From the NCBI GenBank assembly GCA_002352215.1, contig DEIB01000026.1, positions 62,001-126,000 on the forward strand: a stretch of DNA of 64,000 nt, written 5' to 3'. Below are positions 35,001-44,036 of this stretch, piece by piece (position 1 is the stretch's first letter; every line of letters begins with the position of its first letter). The DNA is from Chthonomonas sp. UBA2785. Its GTDB lineage: Bacteria; Armatimonadota; Fimbriimonadia; Fimbriimonadales; Fimbriimonadaceae. A model generated the notes under the pieces. That model saw only the letters and a program-made list of their open reading frames with translations. It searched no databases and was not told the DNA's origin. Made by a program: the position numbers and the translations under genes.

Positions 35001-35231
35001 AACGCGAAGGTCGAGGGCAAGGAAGTCAAGGACGGCGAGATCGTGACGGCGTGCCAGCAAGCATGCCCCGCGCAGGCCATCGTCTTCGGCAACATGAGCG
35101 ACAAGAACTCGGCGGTGAGCAAATCTCGCGCCAGCAAGCGCAACTACATCCTGCTGGAGGTCACGAACACGCGGCCCCGCACGACGTATCTCGGACGCGT
35201 CCACAACCCGAACCCTGAGGTGAAGGCCTAA
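32079..35231 (+). CDS. actB: Alternative complex III molybdopterin-like/iron-sulfur subunit ActB
   Basis: A 1050-residue protein. A twin-arginine signal (DRRNVLKLMGGAMAMAG) leads to a lipobox-like LAGSGC near residue 72. Residues about 80-700 resemble molybdopterin oxidoreductases, although ACIII ActB binds no molybdenum cofactor. A His/Gly-rich linker (about 740-790) precedes the ferredoxin-like domain with four Cys groups: CTGCNACVVAC (from residue 819), CVQCEQAPCEPVC, CVGTRYCSNNC and CTYC..CQQAC, ligating Fe-S clusters. It couples directly to actA and actC through TAATG overlaps. Confidence 0.95.
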   Translation: MGHEPKNEEQPTAPSRFYKGPADHQGEPEARVWQGDEFPHRKSITEIDRRNVLKLMGGAMAMAGLAGSGCRSLIMPQEKIIGYVQAPENRVSGISKHYATTACIAGEVVGMLVRSHEGRPVKLEGNPKHPASLGGLSATQLASIHGLYDPDRLAGVQYKGDLDNWPNFLKNIRESLKQGGVAILTPNVTSPALAKSIEDFKASHPNATWYQWEACHHDLVREAGVMATGTNALPVYDFSNADVVVSIDCDVFHELPGSVAHARAIAGKRNPDSGTMSRLYAFESAPTTFGALADHRSPVRASQMGALVRAIGAKLGVPGATAPGAAGVDAQLVDAMVRDLQANRGRSLIVAGGHLPSAVQAAVYALNEALGNLGTALRLRPVPEWSTHNGESIRGLAEAIKANKVHTLLILGSNPVYDAPADLDFGSLIGTVPVTAQLSLYDDETGEKCQWQLPESHYLEAWGDHVAFDGTMGIQQPLIKPLYETRSALQLMEALNNRTQDDLETISKFHQLDPNSETWRSVLASGVMVSVETKEAPAALKPNLMAAIPEPTTKGIELRFAPDSAIHDGAFANNAWLQELPRPLTNLTWDNAVEMGHKLASQLGVAGPYKHLGLIPGAGPAPMVKLTVGGKSIEMPVYVNLGMADDTVVVRMGYGRTRVGKVGNKGDDHWHGGGFNVYPLRSSQTPWIVGDVVLEKTNGGYELANTQFHNTLEVEEIDRDRDVIRHANLADFKANPMIFASKGHGGGHEKEHGEDSLHNGVEGQGGHTDAHSEGAAEVNTGGTDAGGDGKDLNLYDGSDYKDLYAQNMQWAMTVDLNLCTGCNACVVACQSENNIPTVGKREVMRGREMHWIRIDRYYKGNGNSLNYDNPPIYFQPLACVQCEQAPCEPVCPVAATVHSSEGLNQMVYNRCVGTRYCSNNCPYKVRRFNFLHFTKPVHDLPVLKLLQNPDVTVRTRGVMEKCTYCVQRINEKRINAKVEGKEVKDGEIVTACQQACPAQAIVFGNMSDKNSAVSKSRASKRNYILLEVTNTRPRTTYLGRVHNPNPEVKA

Positions 35232-36724
35232 TGGCATACGAACCATCCATTGATAAGAGCCTGCTGGAAGGCGAGCATACAGAGGCGTCCATTGACGCCG
35301 CGATCGCCGATATCGTCCTCGATCCGAAGACGCATACTCAGCCGGCCATCAATCACCTCAAGCTCGGCAAGCTGAACGTCAAGATTCCGGCCCCCGAAGG
35401 CTACAACAGCCCCTGGTTCCTCTTTATGGGGATTGGGTTCTTGTTCGTCAACATCCTGCTGGTCTCCATTGCCGTTCTCGTTTTCACGGGGATCGGGATT
35501 TGGGGGAACAACCAGCCGGTCGGTTGGGGCTTCGACATCATCAACTTCGTTTGGTGGATCGGGATCGGCCACGCCGGCACCCTCATTTCCGCCATTCTTC
35601 TGTTGCTCCGCCAAAAGTGGCGCAACTCGATCAACCGCTTCGCGGAAGCGATGACGATTTTCGCCGTTATGTGCGCGGGCATCTATCCGCTCCTGCACAC
35701 CGGCCGACCCTGGGCCGCGTACTGGCTGTTCCCCTACCCGAACGTACTTGGGATGTGGCCGAACTTCCGCTCGCCGCTGGTGTGGGACGTCTTCGCCGTC
35801 AGCACGTACATGACTGTTTCGATCCTCTTCTGGTTCGTCGGTCTTATCCCTGACTTCGCGACGCTCCGCGACCGCGCCAAGGGCAAGATTGCCCGGGTGG
35901 CGTTCGGGGTGGCTTCGATGGGTTGGAAGGGTTCCGCGAAGGACTGGGTGCGCTACGAGCACGCCTCGCTGATCCTCGCCGGGATTTCCACTCCGCTCGT
36001 GCTTTCGGTGCACACCATCGTGTCGTTCGACTTTGCCATGGGGATCGTCCCCGGCTGGAACGTCACCATCTTCCCGCCGTACTTCGTCGCGGGCGCCGTG
36101 TTTGCCGGGTTTGCCATGGTCATCACCCTGATGGTGCCCATCCGCAAGTGGTACAAGCTCGAAGCCTTTGTCACGATGAAGCACTTCGACTGGATGGCCA
36201 AAGTTATGCTGGCCACCGGGCTCATCGTCGTCTACGGCTACGCGATGGAAATCTTCTACGCCATCTACAGTGGCGTACCCTGGGAACTCAGTCTCTTCCA
36301 CAACCGCTGGGAGATTCTCCAGGCTCCGTATTCGTGGGCGTTCTGGCTCCTCATCTTGTTCAACGGCATCATCCCGCAAATCCTCTGGATTCCCAAGATG
36401 CGCCAAAACCTGACGGTGCTTATGCTGGTATCGGCCAGCGTCAGCATTGGCATGTGGTTCGAGCGGTACGTGATCATCCCGATCTCGCTGACTCGCGACT
36501 ACCTGCCCAGTAGCTACGGCTACTACACGCCGACGGGTTGGGACTTTGCCATGTTCTTTGGCAGCATGGGGCTCTTTGTCTTCCTGCTTCTCCTGTTCAT
36601 CCGGTTCCTGCCCATGATCAACATCTTCGAAATTAAGGAGCTGAAGCATCAGCTGGACCACGAGGCGCACGCCGAGAACGGTCACGGACACGGCGCGGAC
36701 ACGGAGGCCGCCCCGGCGCACTAA
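35231..36724 (+). CDS. actC: Alternative complex III NrfD-like membrane subunit ActC
   Basis: A 497-residue integral membrane protein with about ten predicted helices, of the NrfD/PsrC type that carries the quinol-binding site. WGFDIINFVWWIGIGHAG and HTGRPWAAYWLFPYPN are characteristic. The C-terminus is His-rich (HAENGHGHGAD). It begins with TAATG overlap to actB and is followed 18 bp later by actD. Confidence 0.95.
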   Translation: MAYEPSIDKSLLEGEHTEASIDAAIADIVLDPKTHTQPAINHLKLGKLNVKIPAPEGYNSPWFLFMGIGFLFVNILLVSIAVLVFTGIGIWGNNQPVGWGFDIINFVWWIGIGHAGTLISAILLLLRQKWRNSINRFAEAMTIFAVMCAGIYPLLHTGRPWAAYWLFPYPNVLGMWPNFRSPLVWDVFAVSTYMTVSILFWFVGLIPDFATLRDRAKGKIARVAFGVASMGWKGSAKDWVRYEHASLILAGISTPLVLSVHTIVSFDFAMGIVPGWNVTIFPPYFVAGAVFAGFAMVITLMVPIRKWYKLEAFVTMKHFDWMAKVMLATGLIVVYGYAMEIFYAIYSGVPWELSLFHNRWEILQAPYSWAFWLLILFNGIIPQILWIPKMRQNLTVLMLVSASVSIGMWFERYVIIPISLTRDYLPSSYGYYTPTGWDFAMFFGSMGLFVFLLLLFIRFLPMINIFEIKELKHQLDHEAHAENGHGHGADTEAAPAH

Positions 36725-36742
36725 GCGCCCCGGAGATAAACC

Positions 36743-37342
36743 ATGAGTCACGGTCGAGATACCGCCCCGAAGCCTTACGGCACCGTCGCGGGCTTTGCCA
36801 CGGCGGATGAACTGCTGGCCGCCACCCAGGCGGTGGTGAACGCGGGCTATAAGAAGCTGGACGCCTATTCGCCGGTACCGGTGCACGGGCTGGCGGACGT
36901 CATGAACTTTAAAGACTTCCGCCTGCACTACGGAGCCCTCGCCGGGGGCCTGACGGGTGCAACGGTGGGTATGAGCTTGCAAGCCATTACCGGAGGTGCG
37001 CTGACGCGCATCGGGATTGAACTCCCGCCGATGTGGCAGTACGCGCACAACACGGGGGGCAAGCCGCTGTTCAGCTGGCCCATGTTCATCCCGGTTATGT
37101 TCGAGTGCACCATCCTTCTCACGGCCTTCGCCGTGGTAGGCGGGCTGTTCGCGCTATGCGGACTGCCGAAGCCGCACCACCCGATCTTTAACGCGGAAGC
37201 GTTCCACCGGGCCTCGCAGGATCGCTACTTCCTGTGCGTCGAAGCCACCGACCCGCGCTACGCGCCGGACCAAGTGGCCAGCCTAATGCACGAGATGGGC
37301 GCCGAAAGCGTGGAGCACGTGATGACCTCGGAGGGCTACTAA
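36743..37342 (+). CDS. actD: Alternative complex III subunit ActD (DUF3341)
   Basis: A 199-residue protein with two membrane helices (about residues 62-82 and 105-130) and a soluble C-terminal domain, matching DUF3341/ActD. The N-terminus KPYGTVAGFATADELLAA and DAYSPVPVHGL are family features. GGAGA precedes the ATG. The stop overlaps actE (TAATG). Confidence 0.93.
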   Translation: MSHGRDTAPKPYGTVAGFATADELLAATQAVVNAGYKKLDAYSPVPVHGLADVMNFKDFRLHYGALAGGLTGATVGMSLQAITGGALTRIGIELPPMWQYAHNTGGKPLFSWPMFIPVMFECTILLTAFAVVGGLFALCGLPKPHHPIFNAEAFHRASQDRYFLCVEATDPRYAPDQVASLMHEMGAESVEHVMTSEGY

Positions 37343-37998
37343 TGAAGAAATCTCTTTGGGCACTCGCTCTGCTTAGCCTGCTGGCCGGCGGCTGCCACCG
37401 CGATATGTGGCTGCAACCCAAGGCCAAGGTGAACCGCGAGAGTGACTTCTTTGCGGATGGCCTCAGCTCGCGGCCGAACGTGCCCGGAACCGTGGCTACC
37501 GAAGATGTCGGTCTTACGCGGCCGGTCCGCACGGGATACGACAGCAACGGCAAGCTCGTTCGCGAGATTCCGATGGCCGTCACCAAGGAACTGATCGCCC
37601 GAGGCAAAGAGCGATACCAAATCTTCTGTACGCACTGCCATGGCGCGGTGGGCGACGGGGAAGGCATGATCGCCCAACGCGGTCTCACCTTGGCCCAGCC
37701 GGTGGCGAGCTACCACACGGATCGTCTGCGCGAACTGCCGGACGGCCACATCTTCGACGTCATTACCAACGGCTTCGGGACGATGTATCCGTTCTCCGAC
37801 CGTTTGCCGGATCCGAATGACCGCTGGGCCATCGTAGCGTACATCCGCACGCTGCAGTACAGCCAGTTTGCACCGGCCAGTTCACTCCCGGCCGACATGC
37901 GCGCCAAGGTGGACAACCCGCCGCCGCTCCCCTCGCAGCAAAAGCCGGAGGGCAAGCACGGCAAGGGCGAGGACCATAGCGCAGGAGGCGCCCACTAA
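37342..37998 (+). CDS. actE: Alternative complex III monoheme cytochrome c lipoprotein ActE
   Basis: A 218-residue protein: a lipoprotein signal ending LLAGGC (Cys18), then one CTHCH heme motif with a candidate Met ligand in GFGTMYPFSD, and a low-complexity His/Lys-rich tail. This matches ActE, which passes electrons from ACIII to the oxidase or a soluble carrier. I place the start at ATG 37342, because the open frame extending upstream lacks a lipoprotein signal and overlaps actD. Confidence 0.94.
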   Translation: MKKSLWALALLSLLAGGCHRDMWLQPKAKVNRESDFFADGLSSRPNVPGTVATEDVGLTRPVRTGYDSNGKLVREIPMAVTKELIARGKERYQIFCTHCHGAVGDGEGMIAQRGLTLAQPVASYHTDRLRELPDGHIFDVITNGFGTMYPFSDRLPDPNDRWAIVAYIRTLQYSQFAPASSLPADMRAKVDNPPPLPSQQKPEGKHGKGEDHSAGGAH

Positions 37999-39194
37999 TG
38001 AGCGAAACCGAAACGACCATGCATGAATCCGCGCCGAAGAATACGATCGGTACCAACTACTCCATCCTTGGGGTGCTGTTGCTGGTGGTGGGTGGCGGCC
38101 TCTTCGCGGCCACCGGCATGAGCGCGGGCATGGAGAACATGCTCCGCAGCTACATCTACGGTTACATGTTCTGGTGCGGCCTCACCATCGGCTGCTTTGG
38201 CCTTCAGTTGCTCCACCACACCATTCGGGCGCGTTGGAGCCGCCCCGTGCTTCGCATTTGGGAATCGGCTTGCTCGCCGCTCATGCTCGGCATCCAGGCC
38301 GTCGCGTTCTTGCCGATTGCCATGAACCTGCCGCTCATCTACAAGTGGATGAAGCCGGAAGTGGTGGCCGCCGACAAGATTCTCCAGAACAAGGCGTTCT
38401 ATCTCAACCCCACGGTGTTCTACATCACCACGTTCGGGTTCTTCGCGTTCATGATCTTCTGGAGCTATCAGCTTCAGGCGCTCCAACGCAAGGAAGACGC
38501 CACCGGGGACAAGAGCTACGCCGACAAGCGAGCCGTGTGGGCACCGCCAGGATTGCTCTTCTTCGTTCTGCTGCTCAACTTCTTCTACACCAGCGTTCTT
38601 ATGAGCCTGGATGCGCACTGGTTCAGCACCATCTATGGGGTGTGGCTGATGGTGGGCTTCGCACTGGCCGGTCTCGCCTTCACGGGCATGACCGTGGGCA
38701 CGCAACACAAGCGCGCGCCGTTCGTGGGCATCATCAACGAGAAGTTCACCTACGACATCGGGATTCTCACGTTGGCGTTTACGCTTCTGTGGGCGTACTT
38801 CACGTTCAGCCAGTTCCTCATCACCTGGAGCGGGAACTTGCCCGAGTTCACGGTCTGGTTTGTGGATCGCTCGGTCCAGCCGTACAGCACCCTGGCCGGC
38901 ATGGGCATGTTCGCGCAGTTCCTCATTCCGTTCATCGTGTTGCTCCAGCCGGCCTCGCGCCGCAACCCGGCGGTCTTTGCCGCCCTGGGGGGCTGGGTGT
39001 TCTCGGTGCGGATGTTCGACTTCTACTACGTTGTCGTGCCGAGCCTGAAGCTGGCCTCGCCGAATGCGCTCACTCTCATCGGGGGGTTGTTCGCTATGGG
39101 CGGCCTCTGGCTCCTCGTCTTTGCCCTGCAATACAAGTCCCGACCGGAACTTGTGAATGGCTCCGACTACCAACTGGCGGCAAACCATGGCTAA
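37998..39194 (+). CDS. actF: Alternative complex III NrfD-like membrane subunit ActF
   Basis: A 398-residue integral membrane protein with about ten helices, the second NrfD/ActF-like subunit. The ActF family features VLRIWESACSPLMLGIQ and FSQFLITWSGNLP are visible. It starts TAATG on the actE stop and overlaps the next gene by 8 bp. Confidence 0.93.
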   Translation: MSETETTMHESAPKNTIGTNYSILGVLLLVVGGGLFAATGMSAGMENMLRSYIYGYMFWCGLTIGCFGLQLLHHTIRARWSRPVLRIWESACSPLMLGIQAVAFLPIAMNLPLIYKWMKPEVVAADKILQNKAFYLNPTVFYITTFGFFAFMIFWSYQLQALQRKEDATGDKSYADKRAVWAPPGLLFFVLLLNFFYTSVLMSLDAHWFSTIYGVWLMVGFALAGLAFTGMTVGTQHKRAPFVGIINEKFTYDIGILTLAFTLLWAYFTFSQFLITWSGNLPEFTVWFVDRSVQPYSTLAGMGMFAQFLIPFIVLLQPASRRNPAVFAALGGWVFSVRMFDFYYVVVPSLKLASPNALTLIGGLFAMGGLWLLVFALQYKSRPELVNGSDYQLAANHG

Positions 39195-39678
39195 TCATCA
39201 CGATCACGACGAACACTCCCAGGATCTCAACCTCCTGGAGGAGATGAACTACGAAACCCGCGACTTCGACGTGGACCAAGCGCCCAAGGGCACCGTTTGG
39301 TTCTTCGCCGTCACCACCGGGTTCTTCATCCTGGCGTTCATTTCGTTGATTTTCATGGGTCCGGACTTCATCCCGTGGTTCCGTGACGGCAAGTTCCAAA
39401 CGGTGAACCAACCGGATGTCCGCCGCCGCATGCCTGAAGCCCCGGCTCCGCTGCTGCAAAGCAACATCACCGCGAAGAAGGACACGGTTGACCTCCGCAA
39501 GAAGGAAGCCGACAAGCTGGCCACCTACGGTTGGGCGAACAAGGAGAAGACCGCCGCCAAGATTCCGGTGGAGGAAGCCATGAACATGGTCGCCTCTCAA
39601 GGGAAATTGCCGCGCTGGGCTCCGGCTGCCCCGGCCTCGACCACTCCGGCTGAGAACCGCACCCCCGCCACCCGCTAA
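39187..39678 (+). CDS. Single-span membrane protein of the ACIII cluster
   Basis: A 163-residue protein at the position where ActG or other accessory subunits are found. The N-terminus is His/Asp-rich (MANHHDHDEHSQD), one helix follows (VWFFAVTTGFFILAFISLIF), and the soluble domain contains LATYGWANKEKTAAKIPVEEAM near residue 115. A similar YGWVDR..RIPIxxAM element occurs in small proteins of other oxidase and ACIII loci, from memory. It starts inside the actF stop (8-bp overlap), so it is a member of the operon. An assembly or stability role is plausible but unproven. Confidence 0.8.
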   Translation: MANHHDHDEHSQDLNLLEEMNYETRDFDVDQAPKGTVWFFAVTTGFFILAFISLIFMGPDFIPWFRDGKFQTVNQPDVRRRMPEAPAPLLQSNITAKKDTVDLRKKEADKLATYGWANKEKTAAKIPVEEAMNMVASQGKLPRWAPAAPASTTPAENRTPATR

Positions 39679-39689
39679 AGAGAACCTCC

Positions 39690-40547
39690 ATGCGCACTTT
39701 CGTTACCGCCATCCTGCTCCTGGTCACCGCGCTCAGCGCGGCCCAGTTCTATGGATATAAGGATCAACCGGTTCCGGGGCAATCCCGCGTGCCGACCGAA
39801 GCGGCGGGCGATATGCGCATTGAGCAAAAGCTGGGGGCGATGGTGCCGAAGGATGTTCGCCTGATCAACGAAGAGGGTCGCACCGTGCGGGTCGAAGAGT
39901 TGCTCGGCAAGAAGCCGACGATTCTCGCCTTTGTCTTCTACGATTGCACCAGCGTCTGCCTCGACGTCCTCTTCAACCTCACCAAGGAGCTGAAGGGGCT
40001 GAAAACGCAGGAAGTTGGCCGCGAATACCGCGTGGTGGTCGTGAGCATTAAGCCCACGGAGACCCCTGCGCATGCGCGCTCCGCCAAGATGCGCACCCTG
40101 GAGAACTATCCGAAGGAGCGACGCACGAAAATCACGGAGGAAGGATTCCAGTTCCTCGTGGGCGAAGAGAAGGAAGTCCGCCGCTTGGCCGATGCCGTCG
40201 GATTCAAGTACACCTACGACGCCAAGAGCAACAACGTGGTCCATCCGGCCGGAATCATGGTTTTGAGCCCCGCGGGCAACGTCTCTCGCTATTTCGTCAC
40301 GACCGAGTACAGCGCCTTCATGATTCGTGAAGCGCTGGCCACCGCCAACGAAGGCAAGATGGGCCCGCGCGATGAGCGCCCCTTCTACCTCGCTTGCATT
40401 GATATCGACCCGCTCACCGGAGCACGGTCCCTCAACATCATGAATACGCTGAAGGTGTTTGGACTCCTTACAGTCCTCTGCCTGGCGCTGTTCATCACGA
40501 CTTCACTGATTAAGGAGCGCCGCGCCCTCAAGCACGGAACCGAGTAA
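39690..40547 (+). CDS. SCO1/SenC-family copper chaperone
   Basis: A 285-residue thioredoxin-fold protein with a signal peptide (RTFVTAILLLVTALSA). The copper site is complete: Cys86 and Cys90 in CTSVC and His185 in NNVVHPAGI. A C-terminal membrane anchor (LLTVLCLALFITTSLI, about residues 257-275) replaces the N-terminal one usual for Sco proteins. It delivers copper to the CuA centre of subunit II, encoded next. Confidence 0.93.
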   Translation: MRTFVTAILLLVTALSAAQFYGYKDQPVPGQSRVPTEAAGDMRIEQKLGAMVPKDVRLINEEGRTVRVEELLGKKPTILAFVFYDCTSVCLDVLFNLTKELKGLKTQEVGREYRVVVVSIKPTETPAHARSAKMRTLENYPKERRTKITEEGFQFLVGEEKEVRRLADAVGFKYTYDAKSNNVVHPAGIMVLSPAGNVSRYFVTTEYSAFMIREALATANEGKMGPRDERPFYLACIDIDPLTGARSLNIMNTLKVFGLLTVLCLALFITTSLIKERRALKHGTE

Positions 40548-40553
40548 CACACG

Positions 40554-41639
40554 ATGAACTTCCCCATCATGCCACCGCAAGCCAGCGAGTTTGCACCGAA
40601 ATACGACGCAATCTTCTGGGCGACATCAGGTCTCACCGTGATCTTCACGGCTATGGTCGCGATCCTGATCGTCATCCTCGCGGGCAAGTACAAGCGGGGC
40701 TCAAAAGCTGACCGTAGCAATCCTTCTAGCCACAATACGACTCTCGAAATGCTCCTGATGGGCGTCCCGACGGTGCTGGGAATGATCATTTTTGTCTGGT
40801 CGGCGGTGCTGTTCATCGAAGCTCGGACGATGCCCAAGAACGCTCAAGAAATCTTTGTCATCGGTAAGCGCTGGATGTGGCATGCCCAGCACATGAACGG
40901 AGTGCGCGAGAACAACGAAATTACAGTTCCGCTCGGCAAGCCGGTCAAGCTCACCATGATTAGCCAAGACGTGGTGCACGCCATGTACCTGCCCGATTTC
41001 CGCGCACAGTATCACGTGGTGCCGGGTCGCTACACGCAGCTCCACTTCACCGCCACCAAGCCGGGCACCTACAAGATGTTCTGCAACATCCACTGCGGCA
41101 CCCAGCACTCCGAAATGGTCGGTTACGTCCACGTGCTGCCCCAAGCCGAATTCGACGCCTGGATGGCCAATGGCGGCAACCGCTACCTCAAGACGAACCT
41201 GACCATGGCCGAAGCCGGCAAGCAGATTTGGGATGACAAGGGTTGCGGCAACTGCCACCAAACTCTGGATAACGAACGCGCCCCGAGCGTGGTCGGCATC
41301 TACGGCTCCACCCGCAAGCTGACGGACGGCACCACGGTGGAAGCCAACGAGGACTACCTCCGCGAAAGCATTCTTCGCCCTTGGAACAAACTCACGACCG
41401 GCTATGAGCGCACCATGCAGGCCTACGAAGGCGTGCTGAGCGAAGAGCAAGTGCTCAACCTCATTGCCTATATGAAGAGCCTGGGCCAAGGCGGCACCAG
41501 CCCTGACAAGGGCATTTACCAACAACCGGTCAAGACCGGACGAGATTTTCCGGTGGGACGCAAGGACCCGGTGGACATCGCCAATGAGCGAGCGTCCGGC
41601 GGAGCTTCGCAGGCTCACGATCTGAGGAACAACCCATGA
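40554..41639 (+). CDS. coxB: Cytochrome c oxidase subunit II with fused cytochrome c (caa3 type)
   Basis: A 361-residue protein: two N-terminal helices, the CuA domain with CNIHCGTQHSEM (Cys177, Cys181, His185, Met188) and the upstream His in DVVHAMYLP, then a C-terminal cytochrome c domain with CGNCH (Cys231). The fused cytochrome makes this a caa3-type oxidase receiving electrons directly. Its stop overlaps coxA (ATGA). Confidence 0.96.
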   Translation: MNFPIMPPQASEFAPKYDAIFWATSGLTVIFTAMVAILIVILAGKYKRGSKADRSNPSSHNTTLEMLLMGVPTVLGMIIFVWSAVLFIEARTMPKNAQEIFVIGKRWMWHAQHMNGVRENNEITVPLGKPVKLTMISQDVVHAMYLPDFRAQYHVVPGRYTQLHFTATKPGTYKMFCNIHCGTQHSEMVGYVHVLPQAEFDAWMANGGNRYLKTNLTMAEAGKQIWDDKGCGNCHQTLDNERAPSVVGIYGSTRKLTDGTTVEANEDYLRESILRPWNKLTTGYERTMQAYEGVLSEEQVLNLIAYMKSLGQGGTSPDKGIYQQPVKTGRDFPVGRKDPVDIANERASGGASQAHDLRNNP

Positions 41640-43324
41640 GCAGTACTGTGATTGAACAAGCGGTGGAGAGAGAAGAGCCCGCCGCACCCCAAAAGAACTA
41701 TCTGAACGCAGACCACACGATCAAATCGTGGTTGCTCACCGGCGACCACAAGCGGATCGCGGTGCTGTATCTCATCAGCGTCACGTTCTTCTTCTTCTTG
41801 GGTGGCATCGCCGCCGCGTTCATTCGCGCCGAACTGACCTCACCGATGGGGACGCTGCTCAACAGCGAAACCTACAACAAGATGTTCAGCGCCCACGGGA
41901 TCATCATGATCTTCTTCTTCCTCATCGCGGCCATCCCGGCGGTGTTGGGGAACTTCCTGATTCCCTTGATGATCGGGGCCAGAGACCTCGCGTTCCCTAG
42001 GCTCAACTTGGCCTCGTGGTACGTCTTCATGCTGGGCGGCCTGCTCTTCATCATCGCCCTCATCTTGGGCGGCGTGGATGCGGGTTGGACGTTCTACACC
42101 CCGCTGAGCTCCCTCTACTCGCAGACCCAAATCACGCTTGCGCTCGTCGGCTTGTTCCTCGCCGGCTTCAGCTCGATCATGACGGGGGTCAACTTTATTG
42201 CTACCATCCACAAGATGCGTGCACCGGGCATGACCTGGTTCCGGATGCCGCTCTACGTGTGGTCGCACTATGCCACCAGCATCATCGCGATTCTCGGCAC
42301 GCCGGTCGTCGCCATCACGCTGCTCTTGGTGGCGTTGGAGCGCGGCCTGCGGATCGGTATCTTTAGCCCCGAACTCGGCGGTGACCCGGTGCTGTTCCAG
42401 CACATGTTCTGGTTCTATAGCCACCCGGCCGTGTACATCATGTTGCTGCCTGGCATGGGCGTCATCAGCGAGATCATGTCGTGCTTTAGCCGGCGCCCGG
42501 TCTTCGGTTACAAGTTCGTGGCGTTTAGCTCCATGGCCATTGCCGGTCTCGGCTTCTTGGTGTGGGGCCACCACATGTATGTCAGCTCGCAGAGCGTGTT
42601 CCAAGGCATCATCTTCTCGCTCATCTCGTTCTTGGTTGCGGTGCCGTCCGCCATCAAGGTCTTTAACTGGAGCTTGACGATGTGGAAGGGCTCGGTGGTC
42701 TTCTCGACCCCGATGATCTACGCCCTGGGCTTCCTCGGCCTGTTCACCATTGGCGGTCTCACGGGTCTCTACCTCTCGGCCATCGGCACCGACATCCACC
42801 TTACGGGTACGTACTTCATCGTCGCGCACTTCCACTACGTCATGGTGGGCGGGACGGTTATGGCGTTCCTGGGCGGGCTGCACTTCTGGTGGCCCAAGAT
42901 GTTTGGCCGCATGTACTCCGAATTCTGGGGTCGCATCAGCGCCATCGTGGTGTTCGTTGGGTTTAACTTCACGTTCTTCCCGCAGTTCATCCTTGGTTAT
43001 CTGGGTATGCCGCGCCGCTACCACTACTACTACATCGCGCCGGAGTGGCAGGTGTACAACGTGCTCTCCACGGCCGGTTCCACCGTGCTGGGGATTGGCT
43101 TCTTGATGCCGGTGTTCTATCTGCTCAAGTCGCTCAAGAGCGGCCCGATCGCCGGTCCGAATCCGTGGGGCGCCACTGGCCTGGAATGGGAAGCCGCGGC
43201 TTCACCGCCAGTAACTCTCAACTTTGACGGCATCCCCAAGGTTGTCGGTCCGGTCTACAACTACGATGCGATTGAAGACTCTGAGAGCTTCCGCCGCGAA
43301 CAAATGGAAAAGGTGACGAAGTAA
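41636..43324 (+). CDS. coxA: Cytochrome c oxidase subunit I, A2-type heme-copper oxidase
   Basis: A 562-residue catalytic subunit with about 12 helices. The binuclear-centre ligands are visible: His263 and cross-linked Tyr267 in YSHPAVY, and the HxH pair His398/His400 (heme a3 and heme a ligands in VAHFHYVMVGG). The YS pair (Tyr261-Ser262) in place of the helix-VI Glu places it among A2-type oxidases. It reduces oxygen to water and pumps protons. It shares the ATGA overlap with coxB and abuts coxC. Confidence 0.96.
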   Translation: MSSTVIEQAVEREEPAAPQKNYLNADHTIKSWLLTGDHKRIAVLYLISVTFFFFLGGIAAAFIRAELTSPMGTLLNSETYNKMFSAHGIIMIFFFLIAAIPAVLGNFLIPLMIGARDLAFPRLNLASWYVFMLGGLLFIIALILGGVDAGWTFYTPLSSLYSQTQITLALVGLFLAGFSSIMTGVNFIATIHKMRAPGMTWFRMPLYVWSHYATSIIAILGTPVVAITLLLVALERGLRIGIFSPELGGDPVLFQHMFWFYSHPAVYIMLLPGMGVISEIMSCFSRRPVFGYKFVAFSSMAIAGLGFLVWGHHMYVSSQSVFQGIIFSLISFLVAVPSAIKVFNWSLTMWKGSVVFSTPMIYALGFLGLFTIGGLTGLYLSAIGTDIHLTGTYFIVAHFHYVMVGGTVMAFLGGLHFWWPKMFGRMYSEFWGRISAIVVFVGFNFTFFPQFILGYLGMPRRYHYYYIAPEWQVYNVLSTAGSTVLGIGFLMPVFYLLKSLKSGPIAGPNPWGATGLEWEAAASPPVTLNFDGIPKVVGPVYNYDAIEDSESFRREQMEKVTK

Positions 43325-44020
43325 ATGGCAGCACACGCACACGACGGGCACCTGCGCTCTCCGGACATGCCGGAGGTGTATCCCCAGTTCGAGGATATCG
43401 ATCAGCAGCAGGAAACCTACATCGTTGGGATGTGGGCGTTCCTGGTCAACGAAGTCATGTTCTTCGGGCCGCTGTTCTTCATTTACGGGCTGTACGCCTG
43501 GAAGCACAACGCGGTCTTCTATGTGACTTCGCACCACCTCGATTACAAGATCGGGGCGCTCAACACCACGATCCTGCTCATCAGTAGTTGGATGGTGGCC
43601 ATGGCCGTGCACTACCATCAAAAGAACCAACTCAAGAAGGTGTGCAACATGCTGTGGGGGGCCGCGGTCTGCGGAACGGCATTCCTCGCCATCAAGCTCA
43701 TCTTTGAGTGGGCGCCCAAGTTCGATCACGGGCTCTTCCCGACGCCTGGCTTCCAGTCGCGGTACCTCGCTTATTACGGCGCGGATACCAACCCGGATGT
43801 CGCCCGCCTGTTCTTTAGCATGTACTTCGCCATCACGGGCCTGCACGCGCTGCACGTCCTCATTGGCGTTCTCATCTTCGTTTGGCTCATCCGGCTCATC
43901 AAGAAGCGCCCGGATGTCATCACCGACTACGTCCCGACCGAAATGGTGGGGCTGTACTGGCACTTTGTGGACTTGGTGTGGATTTTCCTCTTCCCCTTGT
44001 TCTATCTGATGCCCAAGTAA
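43325..44020 (+). CDS. coxC: Cytochrome c oxidase subunit III
   Basis: A 231-residue membrane protein with a typical subunit III ending (YWHFVDLVWIFLFPLFYL) and internal ITGLHALHVLIGV. It starts immediately after the coxA stop, without a gap. Confidence 0.95.
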   Translation: MAAHAHDGHLRSPDMPEVYPQFEDIDQQQETYIVGMWAFLVNEVMFFGPLFFIYGLYAWKHNAVFYVTSHHLDYKIGALNTTILLISSWMVAMAVHYHQKNQLKKVCNMLWGAAVCGTAFLAIKLIFEWAPKFDHGLFPTPGFQSRYLAYYGADTNPDVARLFFSMYFAITGLHALHVLIGVLIFVWLIRLIKKRPDVITDYVPTEMVGLYWHFVDLVWIFLFPLFYLMPK

Positions 44021-44036
44021 AGGAGCGTACTGAATC

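Noticed and set aside
33561..37048. Two long minus-strand ORFs over actB, actC and actD
   Set aside because: These are mirror frames of the ACIII genes; Val/His/Arg-rich composition and no domains.
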